A program made the translations under genes and the position numbers. A DNA stretch of 64,000 nt, from the NCBI RefSeq assembly GCF_019097595.1, contig NC_080718.1, positions 12,122,657 to 12,186,656 of the forward strand. The letters run 5' to 3'. Below, in pieces: positions 36,401 to 59,327 of this stretch. The stretch's first letter is position 1. Each line of letters opens with the position of its first letter. This stretch comes from Hemibagrus wyckioides. Its lineage: Eukaryota > Chordata > Actinopteri > Siluriformes > Bagridae. Below the pieces are notes generated by a model. It made no database searches. It was not told the DNA's origin and saw only the letters and a program-made list of their open reading frames with translations.

Positions 36401-39172
36401 ACTATATTACACTATACACTTATCTTACACTATATTACACTATACCCTTATCTTACACTATACACTTATCTTACACTATATTACACTATACATTTAGCTT
36501 ATACTATATTACACTATACCCTTATCTTACACTATATTACAGTATACCCTTAGCTTACACTATATTACACTATACCCTTAGCTTACACTATATTACACTA
36601 TACACTTATCTTACACTATATTACACTATACCCTTATCTTACACTATATTACACTATACCCTTATCTTACACTATATTACACTATACCCTTATCTTACAC
36701 TATATTACACTATACCCTTATCTTACACTATATTACACTATACACTTATCTTACACTATATTACACTATACACTTATCTTACACTATATTACACTATACA
36801 CTTATCTTACACTATATTACACTACACATTTAGCTTACACTATATTACACTATACACTTATCTTACACTATATTACACTATACACTTATCTTACACTATA
36901 TTACACTACACATTTAGCTTACACTATATTACACTATACACTTATCTTACACTATATTACACTATACCCTTGTCTTACACTATATTACACTATACCCTTA
37001 TCTTACACTATATTACACTATACCCTTATCTTACACTATACACTTATCTTACACTATATTACACTATACATTTAGCTTACACTATATTACACTATACCCT
37101 TATCTTACACTATATTACACTATACCCTTAGCTTACACTATATTACACTATACACTTATCTTACACTATATTACACTATACATTTACCTTACACTATATT
37201 ACACTATACCCTTATCTTACACTATATTACCCTATACACTTATCTTACACTATATTACACTATACACTTATCTTACACTATATTACACTACACATTTAGC
37301 TTACACTATATTACACTATACACTTATCTTACACTATATTACACTATACACTTATCTTACACTATATTACACTATACACTTATCTTACACTATATTACAC
37401 TATACACTTATCTTACACTATATTACACTACACATTTAGCTTACACTATATTACACTATACACTTATCTTACACTATATTACACTATACACTTATCTTAC
37501 ACTATATTACACTATACCCTTATCTTACACTATACACTTATCTTACACTATATTACACTATACATTTAGCTTACACTATATTACACTATACCCTTATCTT
37601 ACACTATATTACACTATACCCTTAGCTTACACTATATTACACTATACACTTATCTTACACTATATTACACTATACCCTTATCTTACACTATATTACCCTA
37701 TACACTTATCTTACACTATATTACACTATACACTTATCTTACACTATATTACACTATACATTTAGCTTACACTATATTACACTATACCCTTATCTTACAC
37801 TATATTACACTATACCCTTAGCTTACACTATATTACACTATACACTTATCTTACACTATATTACACTATACACTTATCTTACACTATATTACACTATACC
37901 CTTATCTTACACTATATTACACTATACACTTATCTTACACTATATTACACTACACATTTAGCTTACACTATATTACACTATACACTTATCTTACACTATA
38001 TTACACTATACCCTTATCTTACACTATACACTTATCTTACACTATATTACACTATACATTTAGCTTACACTATATTACACTATACCCTTATCTTACACTA
38101 TATTACACTATACCCTTAGCTTACACTATATTACACTATACACTTATCTTACACTATATTACACTATACACTTATCTTACACTATATTACACTATACATT
38201 TACCTTACACTATATTACACTATACCCTTATCTTACACTATATTACCCTATACACTTATCTTACACTATATTACACTATACACTTATCTTACACTATATT
38301 ACACTATACACTTATCTTACACTATATTACACTATACACTTATCTTACACTATATTACACTATACCCTTATCTTACACTATATTACACTACACATTTAGC
38401 TTACACTATATTACACTATACACTTATCTTACACTATATTACACTATACCCTTATCTTACACTATATTACACTATACCCTTATCTTACACTATATTACAC
38501 TATACACTTATCTTACACTATACACTTATCTTACACTATATTACACTATACCCTTATCTTACACTATATTACACTATACCCTTATCTTACACTATATTAC
38601 ACTATACACTTAGCTTATACTATCTTACACTAAATTACACTATACATTTAGCTTACACTATATTACACTATACCCTTAGCTTACACTATATTACACTATA
38701 CCCTTATCTTACACTATATTACACTATACACTTAGCTTACACTATATTACACTATACACTTAGCTTACACTATATTACACTATACACTTAGCTTATACTA
38801 TCTTACACTAAATTACACTATACACTTAGCTTACACTATATTACACTATACCCTTATCTTACACTATATTACACTATACACTTATCTTACACTATATTAC
38901 ACTATACACTTATCTTACACTATATTACACTACACATTTAGCTTACACTATATTACACTATACACTTATCTTACACTATATTACACTATACCCTTATCTT
39001 ACACTATATTACACTATACCCTTATCTTACACTATATTACACTATACACTTATCTTACACTATACACTTATCTTACACTATATTACACTATACCCTTATC
39101 TTACACTATATTACACTATACACTTAGCTTACACTATATTACACTATACACTTAGCTTACACTATACACTTA
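33480..39172. repeat. 28-bp satellite array (~5 kb)
   Basis: A tandem array with a 28-bp unit: a constant core TTACACTATATTACACTATA followed by an 8-nt variable block (CAC or CCC, then TTATC or TTAGC). The dense array runs from about 34212 to 39172, roughly 175 units. A degenerate part at 33480-33664 is cut off from it by the transposon at 33665-34209. The + strand is almost free of G. TTAGC units dominate the first kilobase and the last few hundred bases, TTATC units the middle. The rarer unit CTACACATTTAGC recurs at 84- and 112-bp spacing (3 or 4 units), a weak higher-order structure. Some units lack a sub-block. No coding potential. Confidence 0.97.
33665..34209 (+). mobile_element. Non-autonomous Tc1-like element (family B)
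   Basis: Flanked by TA (33663-33664 and 34210-34211), with satellite sequence on both sides, so it inserted into the edge of the array. It keeps the best N-terminal transposase piece of this family ([20 protein letters not shown], helix-turn-helix [19 protein letters not shown]), then a stop at 34023-34025 (TAG) and RSNRRATVAHIAEEVNAGSD. The catalytic domain is absent. Confidence 0.88.
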
Positions 39173-39187
39173 CAACTGTATTAAACT

Positions 39188-39385
39188 CTTATGGTAGCTC
39201 AGTGGTTAAGGCTCTGGGTAACTGGTCTGAAGGTCAGGGATTTAAGCCCAAACTGCACTTGATCAAAGCCCTTAACCCTCTCTGCTCCAGGGCTGCTGTA
39301 TCATAGCTAAGCCTGTAGTCTGACCTTCTAACACACTGGGATATGTGAAGAAAATGTCCCTGTTCATAATGTTTTGCAGTGTGTA
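39188..39385 (+). mobile_element. tRNA-derived SINE abutting the satellite
   Basis: ATGGTAGCTCAGTGGTTAAG (A box), GTCAGGGATTTAAGCCC (B box), AAGCCCTTAACCCTCTCTGC and GGGATATGTGAAGAAAATGT identify a fish tRNA-derived SINE. It begins about 15 bp after the last satellite unit. Confidence 0.85.
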
Positions 39386-40168
39386 TCCATATTCTCCAGC
39401 AAGTCATGAAATATTATTTATGTTAAAGTGAATTCTTTTTTTCATGAACTCTTAACATTTCAGTCATCAGTTTATCTTTAACTTATAAAGATAACTATAT
39501 ACATATAACTACTAGTTAGATGAATTTACCTTAACCCGTTTTCTTGAGGTAAACTGACTAACAAACACTTTGAGGAGAAACACGTAGCTGTCTTTCAGCA
39601 GTGGGATCCATGACAACAGTGAAATGGATATTTGTCTATTTCAGTTTCTTTGACTTATTCATCGTATGTTATTTTTTAGCCTCAATACTTTCTCAAACCG
39701 TCCTATAATTTCTGAAAAACAACTAAAGAATTTTTTTTTGATTACGAAAGTGTTTTATCACATGAAAAAAGTGGATCAATATGAACCACTAACTGTTGTT
39801 TGTCTTGCATGTTGCCAGATTTAATTTATTCCCCCTTTTTTTTAATAAAAAAAAATACTGCAGACCGGTTCATAACATATCCTCTAGCTGGTAGACATTT
39901 AACTTTGATTTGATTATTACATTTCTTTATTTATTGTTTATTTTGGATTGAATTTGCCACATTTAAACTATAGAAAAGCAAGTAAATAACCCATGTATTA
40001 CTCGTTTAATTTATTCATTTATTAATTCAGGGTATACGTTTGCCTTTCACCTCTGGAGTTATGAGGGTATGTTTCTCACCTCTGCTCTGTTTGCACAAAG
40101 TTTGCATGTTCCCTCTGTGCTTTAAGGCTTTTTCTCCCCCAGGCCAAAGACAGACGTTGGCATTTAAA

Positions 40169-40205
<37 letters not shown>

Positions 40206-40640
40206 GGTAACCTGTACGCAAGGTGATATCCCCAGAATAAGCGGTAAAGAAAATAGATGGATGGATGGAATGTTTAAAATGACCTATCTAATCTCACCCT
40301 AAGAAATATTTCCATTGTTATTATTGATTTTGTATGATTTTAGATTACCTATACCAATTAAACTGCACATGAGCTTTTTTTTTATTTAAGCAAAATTATA
40401 TACACAAAATCTTTACAATTATATATAACCTTCACACAAATTAAGTCCATTTTTATTACCAGTTGCAATGCCCTGGTCCATAGTTTGAATAATAGTAATC
40501 TTTGTTTATTAGTAAATTTAGTACATAATTTTCATATATTTTGCATGGCTCTACATCCCTAAATTAGAGTTAGAGCTCACATTGCTCAAGTGTCATAGGT
40601 GGGTTTATGTACAATCTGGCCACCTCGGTGTCTGTGTTGT
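39386..40640. other. yy1 upstream intergenic sequence
   Basis: AT-rich sequence with no gene. A (GT)n tract lies at 40171-40204, followed by a GCGGTAAAGAAAATAGATGG tail typical of an interspersed repeat end. Confidence 0.5.
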
Positions 40641-44172
<3,532 letters not shown>

Positions 44173-44800
44173 GCGGACTATCTGAAGAGACATTTCAATA
44201 AGGACAGCAGCATTCAACGCTTTAAAACACCCTTTGTGTGTTGTTTGTAGACGATTTTTTTGTAAGACAGAGTATCTACTGATGTTTTATCAGAATTGAG
44301 TATTTAACTGATGAACTGACACCCAACTAGCCCTTAGGACAATTCTTATGGTACAAACTGGACTGAAAATATCTTTACTACCAGAAAGTGTCTTCTTTTG
44401 AAGACGTGCGTTTCTGGACCTTCATCCATAACCCTGAGATATTCTTTCTCCAGAGCCCAAAGAGTCTAATCTTTCCCTCTGTGTATGTTACCTGTCCACA
44501 AAGAGACACAACTGCTTTTTAGTTGTCTTCTAAGTGTGCATATTGTACACTTTGTAGACGTTAGTTTTGTCTTGAAATGTTTTTTTTTTCCACCCCCTAA
44601 AATTTGATATATGTGAATGCTCTTCTTCAAAAAGAAGGAGATACTATTAAATTTTTTTTTTCCAGTCATGAGGTATCCTCCAGTGGTATCTCATTTTGTA
44701 TAACTGTTCTGTAAAAATATTTTGAGAATTATGTAGATAATAGAGATGTTAGATTTCTGTTTATCCTATTAAAGGAATTTTATTCAATTTAAAACAGTGC
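44173..44800 (+). other. yy1: yy1 3' UTR
   Basis: Unique sequence after the yy1 stop. The variant poly(A) hexamer ATTAAA occurs at 44768-44773 (another near 44646); no AATAAA is seen before repeats start at about 44946. Confidence 0.45.
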
Positions 44801-44945
44801 TGATAAAATAGTGCTACAGAACTACATTTCTTTACGTTGAACAAATTAGTGTGAATCCTCCATTACTGTTATTAGGATGTACTATTACTAAAATGGTAAA
44901 ATCCTTTAGATGTTAAAATGGTTTGTGTTTGTATAGACTTTCTGT

Positions 44946-45890
44946 CCATTTTCTTAGGAACACTCAAACCTTTATACAGTTTATTTAATTATCCAGTTAT
45001 GTGGCAGCAGCACAGTTCATAAAATCATGCAGAAAAAGTCCAAGAGCCTCAGTTATTTATTTATTTTTTTTTTACATTAAACATCAGAATAAAAAAAAAA
45101 GTGACTTATGGTTGCTGGTTCTAGACGGCCTGGTTTGATTATTTAGTTAACTGATAATTTTCACGTACAACAGTCTCTAGAGTTTACAGAGTGAGTGACA
45201 GTTCTGTGAGTGGAGATGCCTTGTTGATAAGAGAGGTCAGAGGAAAATGCCCAGCTTGGTTCATGCTGCCAGGAAGGACTTGGTAACTCTTTACAGTCAC
45301 TCTTTACAGCGGTGGTGAGCAGAAAAGCACCTCAGCATGTTTAACCATACTGGACAGTTTTCTTTTTCCAGTCTTCAGTTATCTAGTGTGGGTGAGCTTG
45401 TGCTATTGAGAGCATTGTGCTCGGCTAACAGGAGTGAAACTTCATGTGGTCTTCAGCTGTTGTAGCTCTTCCACCACGAAGTTGTTTTGTGTGTGCTGAG
45501 AAGCTTTTCCGCTCACCATGTTTGCAAAGAGTGATTAATCGAGTTACTATAGACTTCCTGTCAGCTCATATTCTCCTTAGATCAAAATGTTTGTTTCAGC
45601 CTGCAGACCTTCTACACACAGGAAGTCTTTCTGTTTTTACACTATTCTATATAAAATCTAGACTGTTCTGACTCTTAGATCAGCAGTTTCTGATATACTC
45701 ATCTGGCTCCAACGACCATGCCATGATCAAAGTCAGTGGGATCACATCTTATCACCATTGTGATGTTTGAACTGAAAATTAACTGAAGCTCTTGACCAGT
45801 ATCTGCATGCTTTTATGTATTGCACGGCTGCCACATGATTGGCTGATTAAATAACGGCATGAATATATGTCTGTTCCTAATCAAGTCGAT
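44946..45890. mobile_element. Family E Tc1 derivative with two inverted arms
   Basis: The left arm starts TTAGGAACACTCAAACC with GTGGCAGCAGCACAGTTCAT, and the right arm ends CTGCCACATGATTGGCTGAT and GTCTGTTCCTAATCA, its inverted counterpart. Internal blocks (CAACAGTCTCTAGAGTTTAC, TTGTTGATAAGAGAGGTCAG) come from the transposase gene but no frame is open. It lies between yy1 and tpp1. Confidence 0.7.
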
Positions 45891-45929
45891 GTACATGCGC
45901 ACACACACACGCAAGCCAAACATTATAAC

Positions 45930-46190
45930 CAATCTCAGCTGATAACACCTGCTGATAACAGCTCATGTCAAGGTCTGGGATATTTTAGAAGGTAAGCAAG
46001 CAGTCAGTTCACATGTCAACATGTTTGATGTGGGAGAAATGGGGAGGCGTGAAGACTTGAGCGACATTTACAAAGGCCAGATTGGGTTGGAGCATCTCCA
46101 CAACGGCAAGACTTGTGGCATGCTCATGGTCAGCAGTGGTGAGTACACAGTGGTTATGCATATTTTCTTCATTAATGCACATAATTCGGA
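45930..46190 (+). mobile_element. 5' relic of a Tc1-like element
   Basis: A residual frame from 46021 reads MFDVGEMGRREDLSDIYKGQ, equivalent to the family-B N-terminus ([14 protein letters not shown]). The lead-in GTCTGGGATATTTTAGAAGG also matches. Nothing downstream of about 46190 is recognisable. Confidence 0.55.
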
Positions 46191-46402
46191 TTATTGCAGC
46201 TTGGTAAATGGTTGAGTTAAATCTTGTTGGAGAATGGAAATCAATTACTTAACTGATAAATTAGGATGAAAGCTTAATTTCTGCTTATTAGAGAACGCCA
46301 TTGTGAATTAATTTCTTCAAAATTCCCAGACCCTATCCATGGCTTGTATGGACTAGAGTAATGCAAAAAAAATAATTTACCAGATTTTCAGATCTTGTAT
46401 TA

Positions 46403-46570
46403 AGGTGATAGCTCAGTGGATAATTGGAATACTGATTGAAAGATCATGAGTTCACATCACGCCACTGCTGGGGCCTTAAGCAAGGCTCTTAACCCTCAAA
46501 TGCGCATTTGAATGAATTGAATAAATATAAGTAGCTCTAGATATGGGCTTCTGACAAATTATATAAACGT
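46403..46570 (+). mobile_element. tRNA-derived SINE
   Basis: GGTGATAGCTCAGTGGATAA (A box), GATCATGAGTTCACATC (B-box-like), GGGGCCTTAAGCAAGGCTCT and TAACCCTCAAATGCGC identify a decayed SINE of the same type as the copies at 32655 and 39188. Confidence 0.75.
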
Positions 46571-46631
46571 ATAATGAAATAAATGTATTACACCAAAATA
46601 TAGGAAGCATATGAGGAACGGTTTCAAAAAT

Positions 46632-46637
46632 TTTATT
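46632..46637 (-). other. tpp1: Candidate poly(A) signal of tpp1
   Basis: TTTATT on the + strand is AATAAA on the tpp1 strand, about 890 nt after the stop codon. The intervening sequence has no gene and would be the 3' UTR. Confidence 0.4.
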
Positions 46638-47525
46638 GAATTTCCATCAATCATTAAACATTGCTCATTAAATGACACAATCATGTTTCCTGCATTAACA
46701 GACCTGGCTTAACAACAACATCTGTATTTCTAAAACAAAATTCATGACCACAAACAAATTTCAGCAATAATACATATATTTAAAAAAAAAAAACCAATAC
46801 ACACAAATGTGGTGCTCTAGGCTGTATGCTGTCATTAATGATGGGTTTATATTGCATTTGACCTTGATTAATGCCAAAGTGTTTCTGTATAAGAGTCAGT
46901 TATACATCCAGTTCTTATCTTTGTAGCACAACTTATAGCAAAAAAAAAAAAAAGGTGTTTTTTTCCCCACCAGTATCAAATACTTTTACCGATACCAAGA
47001 ACCCGGCTCTCAGTTTCACTGTATAAATTGTTTAGTGCAATCTGCCTGAAAATTGTATTATACGAGTCAAAGGGCCTGAGAGGTTTTAAGGCCACATTTA
47101 AAAAAAAAAAAAAAAAAAACCCACTATATACAGACCTCCAGTGTGGTATATTTCTATGAATATAACAGCAGGGAACAGTGGATTTTGTGGCTTAGTCATC
47201 TGTAAATCATAAGTAAAGCAAGTCTTTAAACATTAGTGCTTGTGTTTCTAAGCATTAGTCCTGAGCTTTTTACTGCTAACACTACCTTTAAAAAAAGCTA
47301 CTGCAAGAGGGGAAGGTATGTGGTGTTTTTCTATTTTAACAATCAAAAGATATACACCATGACAAGATGCATTGGCTTAGTAATAAAATGTCAATAAACT
47401 GTAGTTAGAACATTATGCCTTACAAAAATCATACTGTGACATTCAGCTTTTGTATAGATTATCCTCAAGGTCATGGCAAACTGAAGGGAAGTTTTTCTTT
47501 CAAACCTTTTTGCTTTTCTGAGGCT

Positions 47526-54532
<7,007 letters not shown>

Positions 54533-55340
54533 TGTTCCGGCATAAAGAAGCACTACACACTACAAACACAGCCACAGCTATGTGCACAAAACACTCCTGT
54601 CCTTTATGTATGATTGTGGCAACACTAAGCCACAACACAAATATATTTCTGTCAAAATAAAAGTCCAGGCCTCCTCCCAGAAAAAATATCAGATTTGAAC
54701 TAGGACACTGTGTTTTCTGGTTTTCTTCCTAAAACACACCAGTAGGTGGTCTGCCTATGTTATATTACCACTATGTATGAATAAGTGTGTAAATGTGCAT
54801 GCGTAGTCCTCACAGAGTGTGGGATTGTGTATGTATGGTATGCATCTTAGTGTCCGGTTCACTAGGGCACCTCTAAAGCTCTTCGAAATTTTATTTTGCA
54901 GTTACTCTCATGCATTTGGAATCTTGCAAAATAAATTGCTTTTATTTGTGTGCGTATGAATGAAAGCTCAAAATTACATCAGTCACAGGTTTTATTTATT
55001 TTTTTTTTTGAGCAACTGGATTTCCTACTCTTAGACGCTCCATGAATGTGGGCCCTGATTTGACTCAAATAATGACCAAAGTCTTTAGAATTTGACATTT
55101 CTTTATGAGGAGAGGTGTAGAATATTGCTACATACAGTCCGTCTGTATGTACATATCTCTGCCTTTTTTGTTCTTTTATGGAAATAATCAATTGGACTTT
55201 TAGCAATTTATTATTCCTTATAGAAATATATATCTGGGTTGCTTGGTTGGTCAATCATCTGTTTAGCTACCAGTTTCCAATTGCTCAGTTTGTAGGATCC
55301 TTTCAGAAGCCCATCACTAACTAACTGTGATTATAAGCAC
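54533..55340. promoter_or_regulatory. tpp1 upstream region
   Basis: The 5' flank of tpp1, whose first coding exon holds only ATGAG. No TATA box or CpG island is evident; the sequence is AT-rich. Confidence 0.3.
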
Positions 55341-55348
55341 TAATGAAT

Positions 55349-55579
55349 TCAATGCAATTTTTATTTGTGTAGCGCTTTTAACAATGTGCATTGTCTCAAA
55401 GCAGCTTTACAGAACATAAGAAACATAGTGCAGTTAGTTAATGTAATTACAATTAGTTGGCACTGCTTTTTGCAAGCATATAGAATACCACTTGCATGAA
55501 TTTTATGTACTACTTATCCTGGAACTTGGGAACTTGGGAATCTAGGGGACACCCTGGACAGGGTGCCAGTCCATGACAG

Positions 55580-55638
<59 letters not shown>

Positions 55639-55850
55639 TGCACACACACACATTTAGAGATGCCAATCAGCCTATGTCTGAACTGGGAGAGGAAACTGGA
55701 GTACCCAGATGAGAACAGGGAGCATGGGGAGAACATGTAAAAAATTGTGTAAAGGCAGGAAAGTTGTGGGAGTCAAAACCCAACCCTGGAAGAATGAGTT
55801 AAACGTGCCAAACGCTACCAATGTGCAGCCTCACCACCTCACATATTAAA
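55349..55850. repeat. Composite interspersed repeat with CT/CA microsatellite
   Basis: 55349-55440 (ATTTTTATTTGTGTAGCGCT, GTCTCAAAGCAGCTTTACAG) is a very common fish repeat end. It is followed at 55505-55850 by another repeat (GGGACACCCTGGACAGGGTG, ATGCCAATCAGCCTATG, GGGAGCATGGGGAGAACATG) interrupted by (CT)n(CA)n at about 55586-55650. The class is uncertain; both look like LINE- or SINE-associated tails. Confidence 0.6.
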
Positions 55851-57876
55851 ACATTTGCATTGAGAGCATAAGGCATAAGTTTCAGAGAATAAGTTAGCAA
55901 ACTTGTCCATTGAAGCAAATTTTAAAGTTATAAAAGTGCTGCAAAGGGTATCCTGCTGGCTTTGGCTCCAACTTTAATATTAATGAGAAAAAAAAGGAGA
56001 TAATTAAGCGCTCCACTCTTAAGTAACCGTATGTTTATATTATTACATATACTCAAATCAGTAGTCTCTTGAAATAGCAGTTCAACGCATAAAAGCTTTT
56101 ATTTTGACAAAAAAAAATGTCATATGACTTTGTCACTATTGCTCAATTCACGAACATTCAAATCCCTGCCTGATCATATGACACCCTGAAGTCAGCTGAT
56201 CTGCACTTTAAACGGAAATCTTGACCAGCGCCACTTCTTCCTTATTTATAGAGGATGGGATAAGCTGGGAAAAGGGACAAAATATGGCAGATGCAGAATA
56301 CTTTAGTCAAGGATATGCGTTGGATTAATAAAGGGAGTTCAAAATAAGGCTAAACTTGTATATGGACACAGGAAGGAGGCAGGAAGCCTTTTACCCAGGG
56401 TTGAACATAACCTAGATTGAAGTCTAGATGAAATTGCAGTAAAAATAAAATGATTTAAAAAGCATGAAACATTATACTAGATTCCAGTTGCAAGGACATA
56501 AAACCTAAACTTTCTGATGAGATGCAATCTGGATAATCAGTGGGAGTTTATGAGGAGTAATAGGAAAAGAGATATACATGAATATGCCAGAGAAATAATA
56601 CTGGATTCTGCAAGAGGTTGAGATGAGACATGATCATGAAAAGATACCCTGCTTTGTATCGCTGATACATTCACGAACCTTTTTTACAGTATACTTAAAA
56701 ATCAACCAAATCTGGGAGAAATTTAGCCAGGTGCAGGTAGACATCTTTGCTGAGGAGTCAACTCATTGTTGAATGTAGTCTTAATAGTAGAGAAAAATGG
56801 CCCTCTGTAATAAGACATGTCTGACCTTCTGGTCTGCTGTATGCATTCACACCTCCCTTGCTGTTTCTGCCAATGGTACCCAAATTTCAGCAATTAATCC
56901 CTGGAGTTCTCAGGGCCCTAGAATGGCCAGTGAAACTCTGGAACACCCTGGGAATTCCCTTCCCATGCAGAACTTTTGTCTCAGATGAACAAGCAGCAGC
57001 CAGACTATCTGTACCTCTATGGTTGGCCACTTATTCTGCTTGGCAACTCGATGAGTGCACCATAGCTGTCAAGGTAAATATCCTGTATGCTCTCAGTGAT
57101 GCTAGTTACACACGTGACACTGGTTCTATAAACCCCGGATAACGGCCAGTGTTCATTGGCATTCGGAAGCACAGCCAAGTTTACTCGTTGTGTAGGCTCC
57201 AAGATGAGAAATGGTGTAAAGGTAACTAGCATTTATTACTGAGATTTTGTCACACAAAGGAATAAAAATGGAAAGAGATGGCCTGTCATTCTGTGGAATG
57301 ATTCACTGGCCCACCATGCAGAACAGCCTGATAGGGCTAAGGCAGCCAAGTCTGAGGGAGCATTCACTTGACAGTTTAACAAAATGGAGAGTATGAGTGT
57401 GATAAAATCATAGACTAAGTAACAGTGACAAATAATTCAGAAGGGGAAAATAAAGGCAGAAATAAAATATCCATTAACCGTAGTAGAAGATTTTGTTAGG
57501 ATAGAGCTTGTTGTCAAATTGTTAAACCAAACCAAGAAAAATGGCAATGGTCAACTAATTTAAAATCTATTTATCATATTCATTATTGTTATAGTGGTAT
57601 ACATAACACTAATCTGCATATAAGAACAACATTGTAAATCTTCATTGTTAAAGTCTATGTATGTTCACATGACTTCTAAAACAGAATGCCACTAATTTTG
57701 CTTGTTTATTTGCTGGAATGTATGAGTCTCAGAGCTGGATTGGCATTTTATGTCTTAATATATTGTCTTAATTCTCTAACATCCTTTTATTAAACATTTA
57801 AACACACTAACAATAAAAATAGAAATAATTCCTCTTGTGTGAATTTATTTAAACAAGAGATTATGCCCTAACATGT
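55851..57876. other. Intergenic stretch between tpp1 and gdf7
   Basis: No gene is recognised. Short open frames at 56797-57142 show no known domain and no coding-like context. Confidence 0.5.
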
Positions 57877-58262
57877 CCAGGGTGTCACCCATCGCAGGGT
57901 ACACACACACAAACACACACAAACACACAAACACACACACACTAAAGACAGCTTAGTGATGCCAGTCAGCCTATGGTGCATGTATTTGGACTGGGGTAGG
58001 AAACAGAAAACCCAAGAAGAACAACAAGCACGTTCATACTCCACACACACACACACACACACACACTAAAGACAGCTTATTGATGCCAGTCAGCCTATGG
58101 TGCATGTATTTGGACTGGGGGAAGAAACAGAAAATCCAAGAACAGCGAGAATATTTATACTCCACACACACACACACACACACACACAGGGCAGGAGGGA
58201 GGAATCAAATCACATCTAACCCCAGAGATGAGAGGCAAAAACTACTAAGTTACCGTGTCCCC
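57877..58262. repeat. Interspersed repeat with duplicated unit and CA tracts
   Basis: The block ACTAAAGACAGCTTA-TGATGCCAGTCAGCC...TTTGGACTGGGG occurs twice (about 57942-58041 and 58065-58163), separated by (CA)n. The end CTACTAAGTTACCGTGTCCC is shared in type with the repeat at 55505-55850. Slippage or unequal exchange between CA tracts probably duplicated it. Confidence 0.7.
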
Positions 58263-59327
58263 TAATAAAACTACATTGTTTTAATGTGTACAGTAACTTT
58301 TTAGCTAATTATTAAAGCCTGAGAGCTTTTTTTAATCTCTGAACATTTCTGCACAGCACCCTAATACCCCAGTGCTATTAAAATGACATAATTATTTAAA
58401 AACTATAAACTGCGATACAGCATTTCTAACAGTAGAGGGTGATGCACGCGCACAAAAACAATGAATATTGCCCGAACTGGGTGATCGTTCTCAGTGATCA
58501 CATAAACGTGATGTGACAGAAATGATAGATCATGGTTCAAGGCCATACGTGGGATGAAAGCTACTTCCGTATTTATTTAAAAGGAGTGACTAATCCCCAA
58601 CCAAAGCCATTCTTTTTCTTGTATATTTCCAAAGAAGCAGATTGTCAGTACGTGGTGGTTTACATTTATTCAAATCATTGCACTGTAATGGTTAATAAAA
58701 GCATTTAGTGGTTTTAACTGTGATGATTTATTTATCCTACAGGATTCCTTCTTTCCACTATCTCGGAACAAAAGGTACTAAACTGTACTTTTCCTTGTGT
58801 CGAGGGTGATTCGCTTGAACGAGTAAACCATCTGTACCTTTAGTGTGTATCTTTTACCTTTAAAAGTACACCTAGTCTTAAAGCGTTACTCTAAAACTAA
58901 TTACGGTCTAATTATGAACCGTACATCAGTTGAAAGGAAAACTTTAACCACACAGCCAAGTGAAAACTACATTTAAACTGCAAAAGACATTTAGGCACAA
59001 GAAAAACTACTTTTTCTGAGTGCACCATTCTGTAGGAGTGATGAAGCCTCTCACATGAATGGTGAGCTCGTCCGCTTTGTACAGGACAATCATTGACCAA
59101 TCCGAACCACAAAGTTTCTGTGCAAGTCCGTTTTATTTCTCGATTGAGGCAGTTTGCTCGGTTTGCCTGTGGGGGGCGCTGGCAGTGTTCAGCGCAACAG
59201 GCGTTACCTTATACACCACATTCAGCCCGAATCGAGCTATTAAGTCAATTTAAAGAGCAAAAGGGGGAGTTCCTCAAGTCACCACTATCCGTCAGGTTCC
59301 CCCGCTGTGGGCCAGAGAGTGCTGAAA
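58263..59327 (+). promoter_or_regulatory. gdf7 upstream region
   Basis: Mostly AT-rich sequence that becomes GC-rich just before the gdf7 start codon (about 59280 on). The 5' UTR and promoter should lie here; no specific element can be assigned. Confidence 0.3.

Noticed and set aside
34212..39172. CRISPR-like regular array
   Set aside because: The 28-bp units are directly contiguous with no unique spacers, in an animal genome; this is a satellite.
56797..57142. Possible gene in the tpp1-gdf7 gap
   Set aside because: Short frames with no recognisable domain, no good splice context and repeats on both sides.
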